DNA of 24,798 nucleotides from Paramacrobiotus richtersi. Taxonomy: Eukaryota > Tardigrada > Eutardigrada > Parachela > Macrobiotidae. The DNA lies in assembly GCA_034698045.1 (NCBI GenBank), contig JAQGAU010000699.1, positions 1 to 24,798 on the forward strand, given 5' to 3'. The notes under the pieces were generated by a model. That model searched no databases. It saw nothing but the letters and a program-made list of their open reading frames with translations, and was not told the origin of the DNA. The number at the start of each line of letters is the position of its first letter. Position 1 is the stretch's first letter. The position numbers were made by a program, and so were the translations under genes. This document shows, in pieces, positions 11,101-21,000 of the stretch.

Positions 11101-12595
11101 AAGAAATTTAATCTAAATTTATACTGATTTGTAAAATAAAAATGCAGTTTTTTTACATTTTTACATGTTATTTCAACTGACCAGACTGAATTGGCAGTCT
11201 AAATTTAATTTAATTTAAAAAGAAATGTAATCTAAATTGATATTGATCTGAAAATTTCAGTTTTTGCTGCCTGACTATCCGAAATGTTCATTCAGTAAGT
11301 AAAACCGTACAAAAAAAACATTTCAAGAAAGATCCTTACTTCCGTGAATTCTGGCACGAATTTGGCAGTTCCGTTGAAATAGCGTGTGTAGAGGGCGTGT
11401 CGACGTTTGCCTTCCTGACCGTTCTGAAACTGAATCGTCGACGGTGTGGTGACCTCCTCGATGGACTGGAAGAGCACTTCTACAATGAACAAGTAGCATT
11501 AATGCAGAATAACTCGAAAATCTATTTTGAAAATCAACCAAAAAACATTCTGAACTAAAAAAATTTAAGCATTTCCAATGGCCCGTCAGCGGGACTTTGT
11601 TGTTCTGTTATAAGTGCCTTTAATTAAGCATTGGCTACTGTAAGGACAAATAATTATAATAATACAATAGTTACGTAAAATACAGTATTATTGTCGCATG
11701 CATGTGAAAAACGAAGAACTCTAATCAAAATAATATACGGCACTACAATCGAGCTCAGTTCCGGCGAATCGCTACGGAACCTTCAAACCAATCGTTGCAA
11801 AAAAAGTGAATGACGGCTACCTGAAATTTTTAAAAATCCGCAAAACTTATTACTTGTGCTACTAATTGTAAGTTGAAAATAAACTGGGACAATAACTCAG
11901 TTCATAACACGCGCCAACAATGCCACCTTTTTTAAAAATAAATCTAATTGTTAAAATTAAAAATAAATCTAATCTTTTTTTTCTTCTGGCTGCAGGTAAG
12001 CACTACTATTTAGCTGGCGTACTTGGACGATCAAAATGGTGAGAATGCTCTTCGAAGAGTTCCGCCGTGCCGATGCTGACGACAAACAGCTCGCGCATGT
12101 AGTAGCCAACGATCGGTCCATACTCATCGTGCAGATCGCACAGGAAATCATGCAGCGTTCCTGCTTCGCGTAATTCAGGCAAATTCCCTTCGCTGCAGGC
12201 AGCACAACATGACTCATACACAAGTAACAAAACGGTATACCAATAATTAAACGGTACACGAATATTCACAAATTAGTGTAATTTTTTTTGTGAAAATTGG
12301 AAAATACGCGAAGTTTGCAGTTTGCTGTTTTCGTTACGCTGTTTTGATGAAAATAGCACAAAAACTGAGAAAATTAGAAAATACGCGAACCGCTCACATT
12401 TTATCGGCAATCGGTGGGCCGGGAATTTTCGTTGTTTTGGTTGATCGAGGGGTTTTATTCTGATGAAGAGAACTGAAAATCGGATATCAAACGATTATTG
12501 ACGGAGCGATCCCAACTTACGGTGAGAAACTGGTAGAATAAGAAACCCAATAATCCACTGATGATGGTCACAGCCAGAACTGCAAAGCTAATCAT
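8186..12595 (-). CDS. Cytochrome P450, CYP20 family, copy A (12 exons)
   Basis: A membrane-anchored haem monooxygenase-type protein of the orphan CYP20 family; its substrate is unknown. Exons: 12521-12595, 12398-12459, 12023-12192, 11340-11479, 10711-10875, 10342-10411, 9932-10111, 9382-9502, 9124-9235, 8945-9009, 8419-8520 and 8186-8354. All 11 introns are GT-AG and in phase, giving 476 residues. The start [14 protein letters not shown] gives a signal-anchor helix (2-24) and matches the CYP20 N-terminus, as does [15 protein letters not shown] in exon 3. The I-helix has GGLHTT (280-285), the K-helix ESLR (336-339), the PERF region reads PENF with no arginine, and the haem loop is [11 protein letters not shown] with ligand Cys417. 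The C-terminal [14 protein letters not shown] is also CYP20-like. This is the most diverged of the three copies and shows no coding or splice defect. Confidence 0.92.
9276..9345. repeat. 12-bp minisatellite in copy A intron 8
   Basis: About six tandem copies of a 12-bp unit (ATTATTTTCTAA) with occasional single-base changes, inside the intron between exons 8 and 9 of copy A. Introns 8 of copies B and C are only 67 and 57 nt and lack it. The expansion is therefore private to copy A and largely accounts for its longer 146-nt intron. Confidence 0.85.
10892..11249. repeat. Three 119-bp tandem units in copy A intron 4
   Basis: Units start at 10892, 11011 and 11130 (exact 119-bp spacing), each opening with TGTAAAATAAA and containing a CTGACCAGACT block and a run of TTAAATTTAATCT. 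They are highly similar to one another, so the expansion is fairly recent. The array fills most of the 464-nt intron. Single related units occur in the same intron of copies B and C and in intron 7 of B and C (listed separately). Confidence 0.9.
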
Positions 12596-12990
12596 TGTGC
12601 GTGCGATTAATCCAGATTCTACTTGTGCAGCTGCATGCGAAGTTAATGCAATAACATATTCAAAAGACTCGAAAATGCAGACGAGAAATCTACGATTCTA
12701 CGGCTTTCAAAATGTAAATAATTTCCGACAAACAAGCTGCTTGCTGCAGCTGTTCAACAGGTTTTGCAGCTTACATACAGTTCGATCAACAAGACGCCAC
12801 AAGGCCATAGTCTTTGAGGCAGATGGCAAACACAGCTGAGGGGTAGCTTTACTGCGTTTGGACTCAACGCCATCTGAGGCGCAGTGACCCCTTTACCTTA
12901 CGCATCTTTGTGTTGTGGAGTGTGTTATCAGTGAGTATGAGTGATAACACTCTGCGCAACAAGAAAGACAGTTATCATACATGTGTTATC
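12596..12990 (-). promoter_or_regulatory. 5' flank of copy A, conserved with copies B and C
   Basis: The DNA just upstream of the copy A ATG is alignable with the same region of copy B (17228-17560) and partly with copy C (22328-22520). The best block is 25 bp identical between A (12747-12771) and B (17386-17410), containing a CAGCTG E-box. Copy C keeps a diverged piece near 22501. A second block around GGCCATAGTCT follows in A and B. These are candidate 5' UTR or promoter sequences, or simply duplicated DNA that has not yet diverged. I see no convincing TATA box. Confidence 0.5.
12922..12950. repeat. Short inverted repeat in the A-B spacer
   Basis: GTGTTATCA (12922-12930) and its reverse complement TGATAACAC (12942-12950) flank an 11-nt loop. 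Related GTGTTATCA words recur at about 12980 and, in the B-C spacer, at about 17557. It could form a small hairpin or be a dyad binding site. No function is assigned. Confidence 0.6.
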
Positions 12991-12998
12991 AAAATTAT

Positions 12999-13100
12999 CA
13001 GCGCGCGCAGTATTGCATGAGCCCCGTGACGACCCACACGACAAGGTCAAGGGAATGAAACTTCCGGCGGCTGCCGGAAGTGGAACATTTCTCTTGTTAT
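12999..13100 (-). pseudogene. Relic of the dsRBD gene's last exon (A-B spacer)
   Basis: Read on the minus strand, a CAG acceptor at 13101-13103 is followed by a frame beginning DNKRNVPLPAAAGSFIPLTL. The live last exon of the dsRBD gene (3781 downward) begins DNKGNLPLPVAAASLITLTL at the same distance from its acceptor. The match is therefore at DNA, protein and splice-site level. After about 20 codons the frame diverges through indels and the dsRBD helix is lost. It is isolated between two P450 genes with no other dsRBD exons nearby, so it is a fragment that cannot make a domain. Confidence 0.78.
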
Positions 13101-13372
13101 CTGTTACACTAAGTAGGCAAAAGTTCACAAAATCAAAGCGCTTTTCATTCTGAGAAGAAGGCAACTCCTACGAACTGCCTCGCCGTACAGTTTTAGTCAA
13201 CACATCAACATAAAAAGCTCACTTTTGAAAATCACAGCGGACGCATCAGACCAACAGTCGTTCCAAAACGAAAACTGAGCAGCATAACCTCATAGTTTTC
13301 TTGAGTATTCAACTTCAACGACAAAGAATGAATGATCAATCGAAAAACAAACGGAATGGAAACGCTCAAAGG

Positions 13373-16300
13373 TCACTCGTCATTCTCCGCACTGTTCCAT
13401 CTGGACACGGTCACCCAGATTTCCTCCTTGGGTCGTGTGACGAAACCAAAAAACGGTTCCACTGTTTGATCGGGGACCAAATCGAAGCGGAATGTGCGGA
13501 TCAACATGGCCAGAGACAAGGTGATCTCCTCCAGGGCGAATCTGCATAATACGATCGGGTCAAGAAAATAATCATGTATTAAAATAACCACATTAACGTA
13601 CTTGTTGCCAACACACATCCGGCCACCAGCGAAACCGAAGGGCTTAAAGGCAAACGGGTGACGCTTTTTTACGTTTTCCGGGGAGAAGTTTTCCGGATCA
13701 AAACTAAAAGATATCCAGGTTAGCAGAAAATATTGATAGCAATCAACAACAACAACTTGAAATGATTGTAAAGAACAAAGAAAATGCGATAAACCGAGTC
13801 AACCCGGCAAATAATACACAACAGTGATAACTATTTAAAAGTCATAACTGTTTAACCATCAATTTATACGTAAAACAAAAACGTTAAAATAAAAAAATCA
13901 TTAAAATATGACAAACAGAGAAAAGACAATACCAGAAAATATTTAATGATAAATATAAATAATCTTATTCGCCACAATGACACTAATCTCAGCCAGACAA
14001 AAAGTTCGTCAACAAGAAATAAACATACCAGTCGGGATCTGTATAGTACTGCTCCGAATGAAGGACACGGATCAGTGGATGCACAACCGGAGTCTACAAA
14101 TGCATGCAACAATTCGATTAGCAAATGCGTTACTGATTGTCCTAGTGTAATCTCCTTACTCCGGCGGGAATGGTATATCCTCCCAGTGTGTATGGCTCGT
14201 CGGAATACCGCGATGTAAAGGTTCCAACACCGCTCAAACGAAAACTTTCACTGACCACTTGATGCAGGTAACTACACAGCGTACCAAGCATTCACTTCCC
14301 GAAGTTGTTCACACCAACAAAACACGACGGTTTCTTACGTGAGTGAGTCTAGTTCGGTTTTCGTGATGTTTTTTGATTTCAGATTGGTATCCAGCTCGTC
14401 ATGCAAACGCTCTTGAATGTCCGGGTGGTCAGCCAGAAAGTACAGCGCCCACGTTAAAACTAGAAAAAAGGAAACACGCTTTGATTATATCGCATTATCA
14501 ACGATCTAACTTGCGTCGTTTCACGTGTTTTATCGATTAACGTTTTTCGAAACAACTTATTTCTGACGATATGTGTAAATCTGTTCGATACCATCGTATC
14601 ATCTCCATGTTTGGCTTAATATAACAATCAAAAGTGGGAGAATCGGGGAGAAATGTTGGAGAAATTCACAAAGGAAAAAAAAATCAAAAAGCGGTCATAC
14701 CACGAGTGCACAGTTTAGAAAAACGTGGTGAAATAAACCTGGATTTTCGTATACGTTTCGTAAGCTATTAAAACTCACAAGACCGTGTTGGTAATTAAGT
14801 TAAAAACTTTATTTCAGATTTAATCTATTATGAAACGAAACCTAAACAAATTAATCCAGTTCTAATTTCTAACTGTACGAAACACGGGACAAAATATTTT
14901 CGCACATATTCATCGATCCACATTAAAAAAACAAGTGCGAATAACGTTCACTTGCGATTTGCCGTCGTGTGTAATCCGCCAACGATAATCGTCCATGTAT
15001 CAGCATATTTGGCCTCCGCTGACAATTCGGGATCACACAGCAGAAGATCAATCAACCGCTTCTCATCGCCGACATCCCCGCAGCTCTGCCGACGGCTTAG
15101 GCCTTGGTTGACAATTTCCTGCATCCTTTTTATAGCTGAAATCGAACAGTTCGTCAGTTATCGACATGTTTATTTTCTTTCGTAATTTAAGTAAGTCCAA
15201 CGAAAACAAATACACAAAAAAACGTTTCCAAAAGTTCCCATTGTTTATAAACCGTTAACGAGCACCTATCGCTGTGAAGTATTCATTCATTTGTTCGTGG
15301 ATCGGCAAAAAAAAACCTTAACCAGATTTCTCCAGCTTACGATCGTTTTTTCCAGTGTTTTGACGTTCAACGGTATGGCCGACCAGTTCTTGTTCGATGC
15401 GCGCATTCCACTAAAATTAACATCCGGTTTGCTGTAAACTACTGAAATGCATGTAGTGTCCACGTTCAGAGTTTAAAAAAAACAAAAGAAATATAAAAAA
15501 AGAGACATGAGCGAACAAAAAAAGATTCCTAACGTGGACAGAGAAATTCAGAAAAAGGGTTAATGAACTATTTTTAAAAATAATCACTCCAAATAACAAA
15601 ACGAATAATGCAGAATTTTTGTTATTGCACGTACCAAATCGTAGCCTTCGATAAATTCCGCCATGTCCGCTTTGGAGAAGACACTAGCAAATGCTGTCTT
15701 GGAAATGTTAGCGGACGCCAACTCGAACATGATTTTTCTCAGTGGAATATATTCATCTTTTGGAAATTTGGCAAGCGTAGTGATGATATCCTGAATGCAC
15801 TGTTTAGAAAAAACATGATAAAATAAACCTGGATTTTTGTATAGGAGTACGTTGTTTTGCGTTACCGAAACTGCTCAGTGACCAGACCGACTGGTAATTA
15901 AAAAATTTTATTTGTTAAATTTATTTATTTGTTAAATCTTTTTTCTTATTAACTTGATTTGAAAAACGTTTTTTTATTAATTTCAGTTATTTATTTAAAA
16001 AGAGTTTATTTTAAATATTTCAACAATTAAAAATTATAAAATTTTAATTTAATTGCTATTGAATTTCTATGTTCAATTTAGTCTACTTAAAATAAATTTT
16101 TATTAAATTTAATGTGCTACCTTTCTACTCGTATCCAAAATTAACATTCATGAAGGCCAAAAACTGTACAGCGTGTAAAGAAATGTCTGCGAAGAAGAAT
16201 TCTTACTTCCGTGAATTCCGGTATGAATTTGGCAGCGCCGTTCAAATAACGCGTATAAATGGCGTGTCGACGCCGGCCTTCCTCTCCATTCTGAAACTGA

Positions 16301-17227
16301 ATCGTTGACGGTGTGGTGACCTCTTCAATGATGTGGAAGAGCACTTCTGCAGTAGAAATAAAATGTTGATGCACACGGACTTCGCTAACGTGATCAAGAG
16401 AAACACGGTTTGTCCCGGTGTTAAAACATACTGAATATATTCCACTAAATATATATGCATAAGAAAATATATTACAAATAATATAAAAAATAATAATGAA
16501 TACAACTAAAAATAATGAAAATATACACATTAAAAGGCAACTTACAAATTCCTAAATCGGAATTTTCCAGTTATTTATTATATTATTTTTAATATATTTT
16601 TTATATCTATTTATCTATTTTTTTCTTTTTTCTTAGAACAGCTGGCGCACTTGGACGATCAAAAAGGTGGGAATGCTCTTCGAAGAGTTCGGCCGTGCCA
16701 GCGCTGACGACAAACTGTTGGCCCAGGTAGAATCCCACAATCGGTCCATACTCATCGTGTAGATCGCACAGAAATTCATGCAGCGTCCCTGCTTCGCGTA
16801 GTTCAGGCAGATTCCCTTCGCTGCAATCAGCACAGCTTGCAACTTAAAATGATGTAGGAATGCATCCATGCTTAAAATTTCCTCAAAAAAATATTCATTA
16901 TCGTAATCGAAATTTTGTTACATATTGGAAATTCGTTAGAAGTACAGTTTATGAATTTAACAATTAAATCTTTAAATCCGCTTTAAATAAACATTTTTGG
17001 ATGAAAATACGCGAACAGCACTCACATTTTATCAGCAATCGGTGGGCCGGGAATTTTCGTTATTTTGGATGATCGAGGGGTTTTATTCTGGTAAATAGAA
17101 CTGAAAATCGGATATCAAAAAATTAATGACGGAGCGATCCAACCTAACCTACGGTGAGAAACTGGTATAGAAGGAAACCCAATAATCCAGTGATGATTGT
17201 CACAGCTAGAACTGCAAAGCTGATCAT
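13373..17227 (-). CDS. Cytochrome P450, CYP20 family, copy B (12 exons)
   Basis: Same family and 476-residue length as copy A. Exons: 17153-17227, 17026-17087, 16651-16820, 16207-16346, 15635-15799, 15341-15410, 14956-15135, 14339-14459, 14160-14271, 14029-14093, 13602-13703 and 13373-13541. The anchor helix is [18 protein letters not shown]. The I-helix has GGLHTT, the K-helix ESFR, the PERF position reads PENF, and the haem loop is FGFAGGRMCVG (Cys417). The C-terminus is [14 protein letters not shown]. The reading frame is unbroken. Intron 7 starts with GC (GCAAGT) where A and C have GTAGGT; this is a rare but usable donor class and keeps phase. Intron 3 has a weaker GTGCGC donor. Where copy C has AATAAA in its 3' flank, this copy has AATGAA (minus strand, near 13144), so its polyadenylation signal may be weaker or elsewhere. 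Confidence 0.9.
14726..14840. repeat. Single unit of the intronic repeat, copy B intron 7
   Basis: AAATAAACCTGGATTTT, then ACAAGACCG..TTGGTAATTAA, matches the unit in intron 4 of the same gene (from 15816). The likeness extends leftward through GTTTAGAAAAA to a GTGCACAG resembling the exon 5 acceptor boundary (GTGCACTG near 15796-15802). Intron 7 therefore seems to hold a copied piece of the exon 5/intron 4 junction. Confidence 0.65.
14950..14955 (-). other. GC splice donor, copy B intron 7
   Basis: On the minus strand the exon ends ..GCAAATC and the intron opens GCAAGT. Copies A and C have GTAGGT at the same place. GCAAGT is the usual form of a GC-AG intron donor, and using it preserves phase 1. 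The nearest GT, four bases further in, would shift the frame. Confidence 0.75.
15816..15925. repeat. Single unit of the intronic repeat, copy B intron 4
   Basis: Begins TGATAAAATAAACCTGG and contains AGTGACCAGACCG..TGGTAATTAA, matching the 119-bp unit found three times in copy A intron 4. It sits at the corresponding place, just inside the 3' end of intron 4 next to exon 5. Confidence 0.7.
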
Positions 17228-17600
17228 TGTGCATGCGATTAATCCACGCTCTACTTAAGCAATGATCAAATTTAATTACAATTGCATATCCAACGCAAAA
17301 AACACTAAACAAGGAATGCAGACAAGAAATGTGTAGCACTCGTGTTTCGAATTTAAATAAATCCAGAAAAACAAGCATCAATAATCAGCTGTTCAACAGG
17401 TTTTGCAGCTACTTCCACAGTACGATCTCGACGACGTCCGAAGGCCATAGTCTTGAGGCAAACAGAGACATAGCGAACGGGTAGCGCCACTGCGTTAGGT
17501 CTCAGCGCCGTCTGTGGTGGTGCAGCTTACTGATATGCCCACCGATTGTGTTGTGTGTTATCATGTACTTTGTAATCTTGATTAATTGCAATATTTAGAA
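17228..17600 (-). promoter_or_regulatory. 5' flank of copy B, conserved with copy A
   Basis: It aligns with the copy A 5' flank over several blocks: the first 20 bp or so above the ATG, the 25-bp identical E-box block at 17386-17410, a GGCCATAGTCT block near 17443, and a TTGTGTTGTG..GTGTTATCA stretch near 17548-17565. It probably includes the promoter and 5' UTR of copy B, but no core promoter element is certain. Confidence 0.5.
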
Positions 17601-17618
17601 GTACTTTATAATCATATC

Positions 17619-17728
17619 AGCGGCCGCGCCGCTGATTTAATGAGCCCGTGCCGAACCACGTGTCCGACTTGAGGTTATGGTTTAATGACTTAATGCGGCT
17701 ACCGGAAGTGGAAGGTCGCTCCTGTTAT
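17619..17728 (-). pseudogene. Relic of the dsRBD gene's last exon (B-C spacer)
   Basis: Minus strand: a TTTTGCAG acceptor (17729-17736) nearly identical to the live one, then DNRSDLPLPVAALSH and a stop, against DNKGNLPLPVAAASL in the live exon. Further in, after indels, a block reading TTCGGCAC-GGGCTC then AAATCAGCGGC matches the FGTGS..KSAA part of dsRBD3. Identity to 3650-3781 is roughly 70% with several gaps (by-eye estimate). This copy keeps more of the exon's 3' half than the A-B relic does, but an in-frame stop and frameshifts make it non-functional. Confidence 0.8.
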
Positions 17729-17771
17729 CTGCAAAAGCCAGTGAACGCACCTTCCCACAATCACAGCGTTC

Positions 17772-17777
17772 TTTATT
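17772..17777 (-). other. Candidate polyadenylation signal for copy C
   Basis: AATAAA on the minus strand, about 260 bp beyond the copy C stop codon. The corresponding position in copy B reads AATGAA. Copy A has its own AATAAA at 7914-7919. Confidence 0.5.
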
Positions 17778-18035
17778 ACCAAAAAGACAACTCAGCTGCC
17801 GGTGACATATGAACTGCAGAGTGCACAGCATACAATTGTACTAAATTCAACAAAACTACCACCACAATCTCACAGAAGTTCACTTTGCCGAATCACAGCG
17901 AATTCACCAGACCGACGGTCTTTACCCAACGGTAAGCGAACAGCATGACCTCCTAGCCTTGTCCAGTTGTTCAAATTAAACAACAAACGGAAATGATCAA
18001 TCACAGAACAAAAATGGAACGGAAACGCTCAAAGG

Positions 18036-21000
18036 TCACTCGTCATTCTCCGCATTGTTCCATCTGGACACGGTCACCCAGATTTCCTCCTTGGGGCGTG
18101 TGACGAAGCCAAAGTAAGGTTCCACTGTCTGATCGGGGACTAGATCGAAGCGGAATGTGCGGAATAACATGGCCAAAGACAAGGTGATTTCCTCCAGGGC
18201 AAACCTTTTACAAGGAAGATCAGGTCAAGAAAAAGAGCAAATATTTCAAACCACATAAACATACTTGTTGCCAACACATTGCCGGCCACCAGCGAAACCG
18301 AAGGGCTTGAAGGCAAACGGGTGACGCTTTTTCACGTTCTCAGGGGAGAAGTTGTCCGGATCAAAACTAGGACGATATTGAGATTAGCAGTAGAGGACAC
18401 ACGCCATAACAAGCTAACAATAAGTTCAAAATTGCTAATGGAACAACAGAACGCGATAAACTGAGATAATCCAATAAATAATACGTACCTACATGACAAA
18501 GACAAACTCGAAACTGTTTACTCATGAATGGTCAAATGTATACTTAAAACAGAAAAATCAAAATCATTAAATCACTAACATATGCAAAAAAAGTACATAC
18601 AATAATACTATCGGAAGTCATAATTATTGAAAATGTGCCTGGCGATGAATCAAGCCACTAATCACACGATTCACACCCAGACAAGAAATTCATTACCAAA
18701 AGATGCAGACAAAGAAACCGAGACCTACCAATCGGGATCTTTATAGTTCTGCTCGGAATGAAGGACACGAATCAGTGCATGGACAACCGGCGTCTACAAA
18801 ATGAATGCAGCAATTCAATTAGGAAATGCGTTATTCATTACGTCAGCAATCTCCTTATTCCGGCGGGAATGGTATATCCTCCCAGTGTGTATGGCTCATC
18901 CGAGTACCGCGACGTAGAGGTTCCTACACCTCCCATACGAATACTTTCGCTGACCACTTGATGCAGGTAACTATACACAGCACACCAGGCATTTGGTTCA
19001 GATCAGTGAAACATGACGGCTTCTTACGTCAGCGAGTCCAGTTCCGTTTTTGTGATGTCTTTGGATTTCAGATTGGCGTCCAACTCTTCATGCAGACGCT
19101 CTTGAATGTCTGGATGGTCAGCCAGAAAGTACAGAGCCCACGTCAACGCTAGAGAAACAAAACACGCACTGATATGTCGCATTATCAAGTTTTACTCACA
19201 CTTGCACTTTATCGATTAGCACTGTTCGAAATAAGTTGTTCCTAAAGATATGTCCGGTACCATAATCATTATATCGTTTTCTTTGTGTATGATAATCAAC
19301 CATAACCGAATCGTAGAACTGTGAAACCTGACGAAAGCATATTCGACGTGCATTTAATCTAAAAAACAAATTTCACAGAAACTACTCCGTACAGCACCCC
19401 AAATCAGTAGAAAAAGAATATTAATGAAGCAAATTAAAAAAATTTTACAGTGAACGAGAAATTCATGAAGGAAAAGTGTGATAAACAAAACAAATTCACT
19501 AAGGTACCGGGAACCAGAGAAAAAGGGGGAAAAGTCAGCAAAAATTACATCTTGATTTTCATAAGACACTAAAACTGACCAGACTGTTTGGTAATGTAGT
19601 TAAAAAATTATATTTCAAGTTGAATCTAATTTAAAATGAATCTTAATCTAACTCGGCATTAATCCAACAATTAAAGTTTTGTCTAACTATCCGACATTAC
19701 ATATATCTCATTTAGAGACGGAATATAGTTTGGCACGTCATCATCAGTCTGAAATCAAAAAGCAAGTGCGAATACACTGGGACCTACGATTTGCCGTCGT
19801 GTGTAATCCGCCAAGGAGAACCGTCCAGGCATCAGCATATTTGGCTTCCGCTGACAATTCGGGATCGCACAGCAGAAGGTCAATTAAGCGTTTGTCATCG
19901 CCGACATCCCCGCAGCTCTGTCGACGGTTTAGGCCGTCTTTAACGATTTCCTGCATCCTTCTGACAGCTGAAACCAAAACAGTTCGTCGATTATAATGAG
20001 CCCGAATGGAAACTATTCTCTTTCTGTTGAGTGGTTCAAATAAAGGTAACGAAAGTAATAAACAAATAAACAAACAAAAATTCCGACGAAATTTCGGCAC
20101 AAAGAATTTTCCATTTGTACTGTTTATAAACGTTTGGTTAAATCAAGACACATACTGATAACTTTGGAAATTCATAACTTTTGACCATTTGTAGTGGTTG
20201 CAATGAGAAAAACTGCTATGTGCTCCTTTCATTTAGGAGAATTTATTGAGGTGGCTACCATATTTGTGCGAATATCCCATGAGGGATAGTCTACGTGTTA
20301 ATCATTCGTTCGTCGATAAGCCAAAAAAAGACTATAACATTGAATACATTTCTTCAACTTACCGGAGTTTTTTCCACTTTCTTCACCTCCAGAGGTATGC
20401 CCAACTAGTTCCTCTTCGATGTGTGTACTCCACTACAATTGGAAATCCAATATAAACTACTGAAATAATTATTATTTAAGTTACGGCGTACAAAAGAATG
20501 AATTAAATAACAAAAAGAGACGTGATTAACGAGTGAATTAAAACGGAGTGAATTAAAAAAATTTTCCGAAGTGGCAGGGAAATTCACAAAAATCTTAAGA
20601 AAAAAAATTAAGGGGTTAGTCAATCCAACGCCTACGCAAGCTCGACGATTTTTCGCAAATATGCGCTATTTTTAATAATAACCAAACCATGTAGCAGGAT
20701 AATAATCAGGATTTTTTTGCTAGTAAACGTACCACATCGACGCATTCGATAAGTTCCGCCATGTCCGGTTTGGAAAAAACGCCGGCAAATAGCGTTTTGG
20801 AAATGTTAGCGGACACCAGATCGAACATGGTTTTTCTCAGTGGAATATATTCACCATCCGGAACTTTGTCCAGCGAAGAGATGATATCCTGAATGCACTG
20901 TTCAAAAAAACGTGATAAAATTAAAAACTGCGGTTTTGGATATATTTAACATTTTTATATGTACATTGTTAAAACCGGGCTGACGGATTGCTAATTTCAT

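Noticed and set aside
13301-13549. Plus-strand open frame of 82 codons
   Set aside because: It is the antisense of P450 copy B exon 12, which has a family match, correct splice phase and a stop codon on the minus strand.
18853-18858. U12-type AT-AC intron as explanation of the AT donor in copy C
   Set aside because: The donor lacks the ATATCC consensus and the intron ends in AG. Both paralogues are ordinary GT-AG introns at this site.
18758-19152. Plus-strand open frames of 67 and 108 codons
   Set aside because: These are antisense shadows of P450 copy C exons 8-10. They cross introns and match no family.
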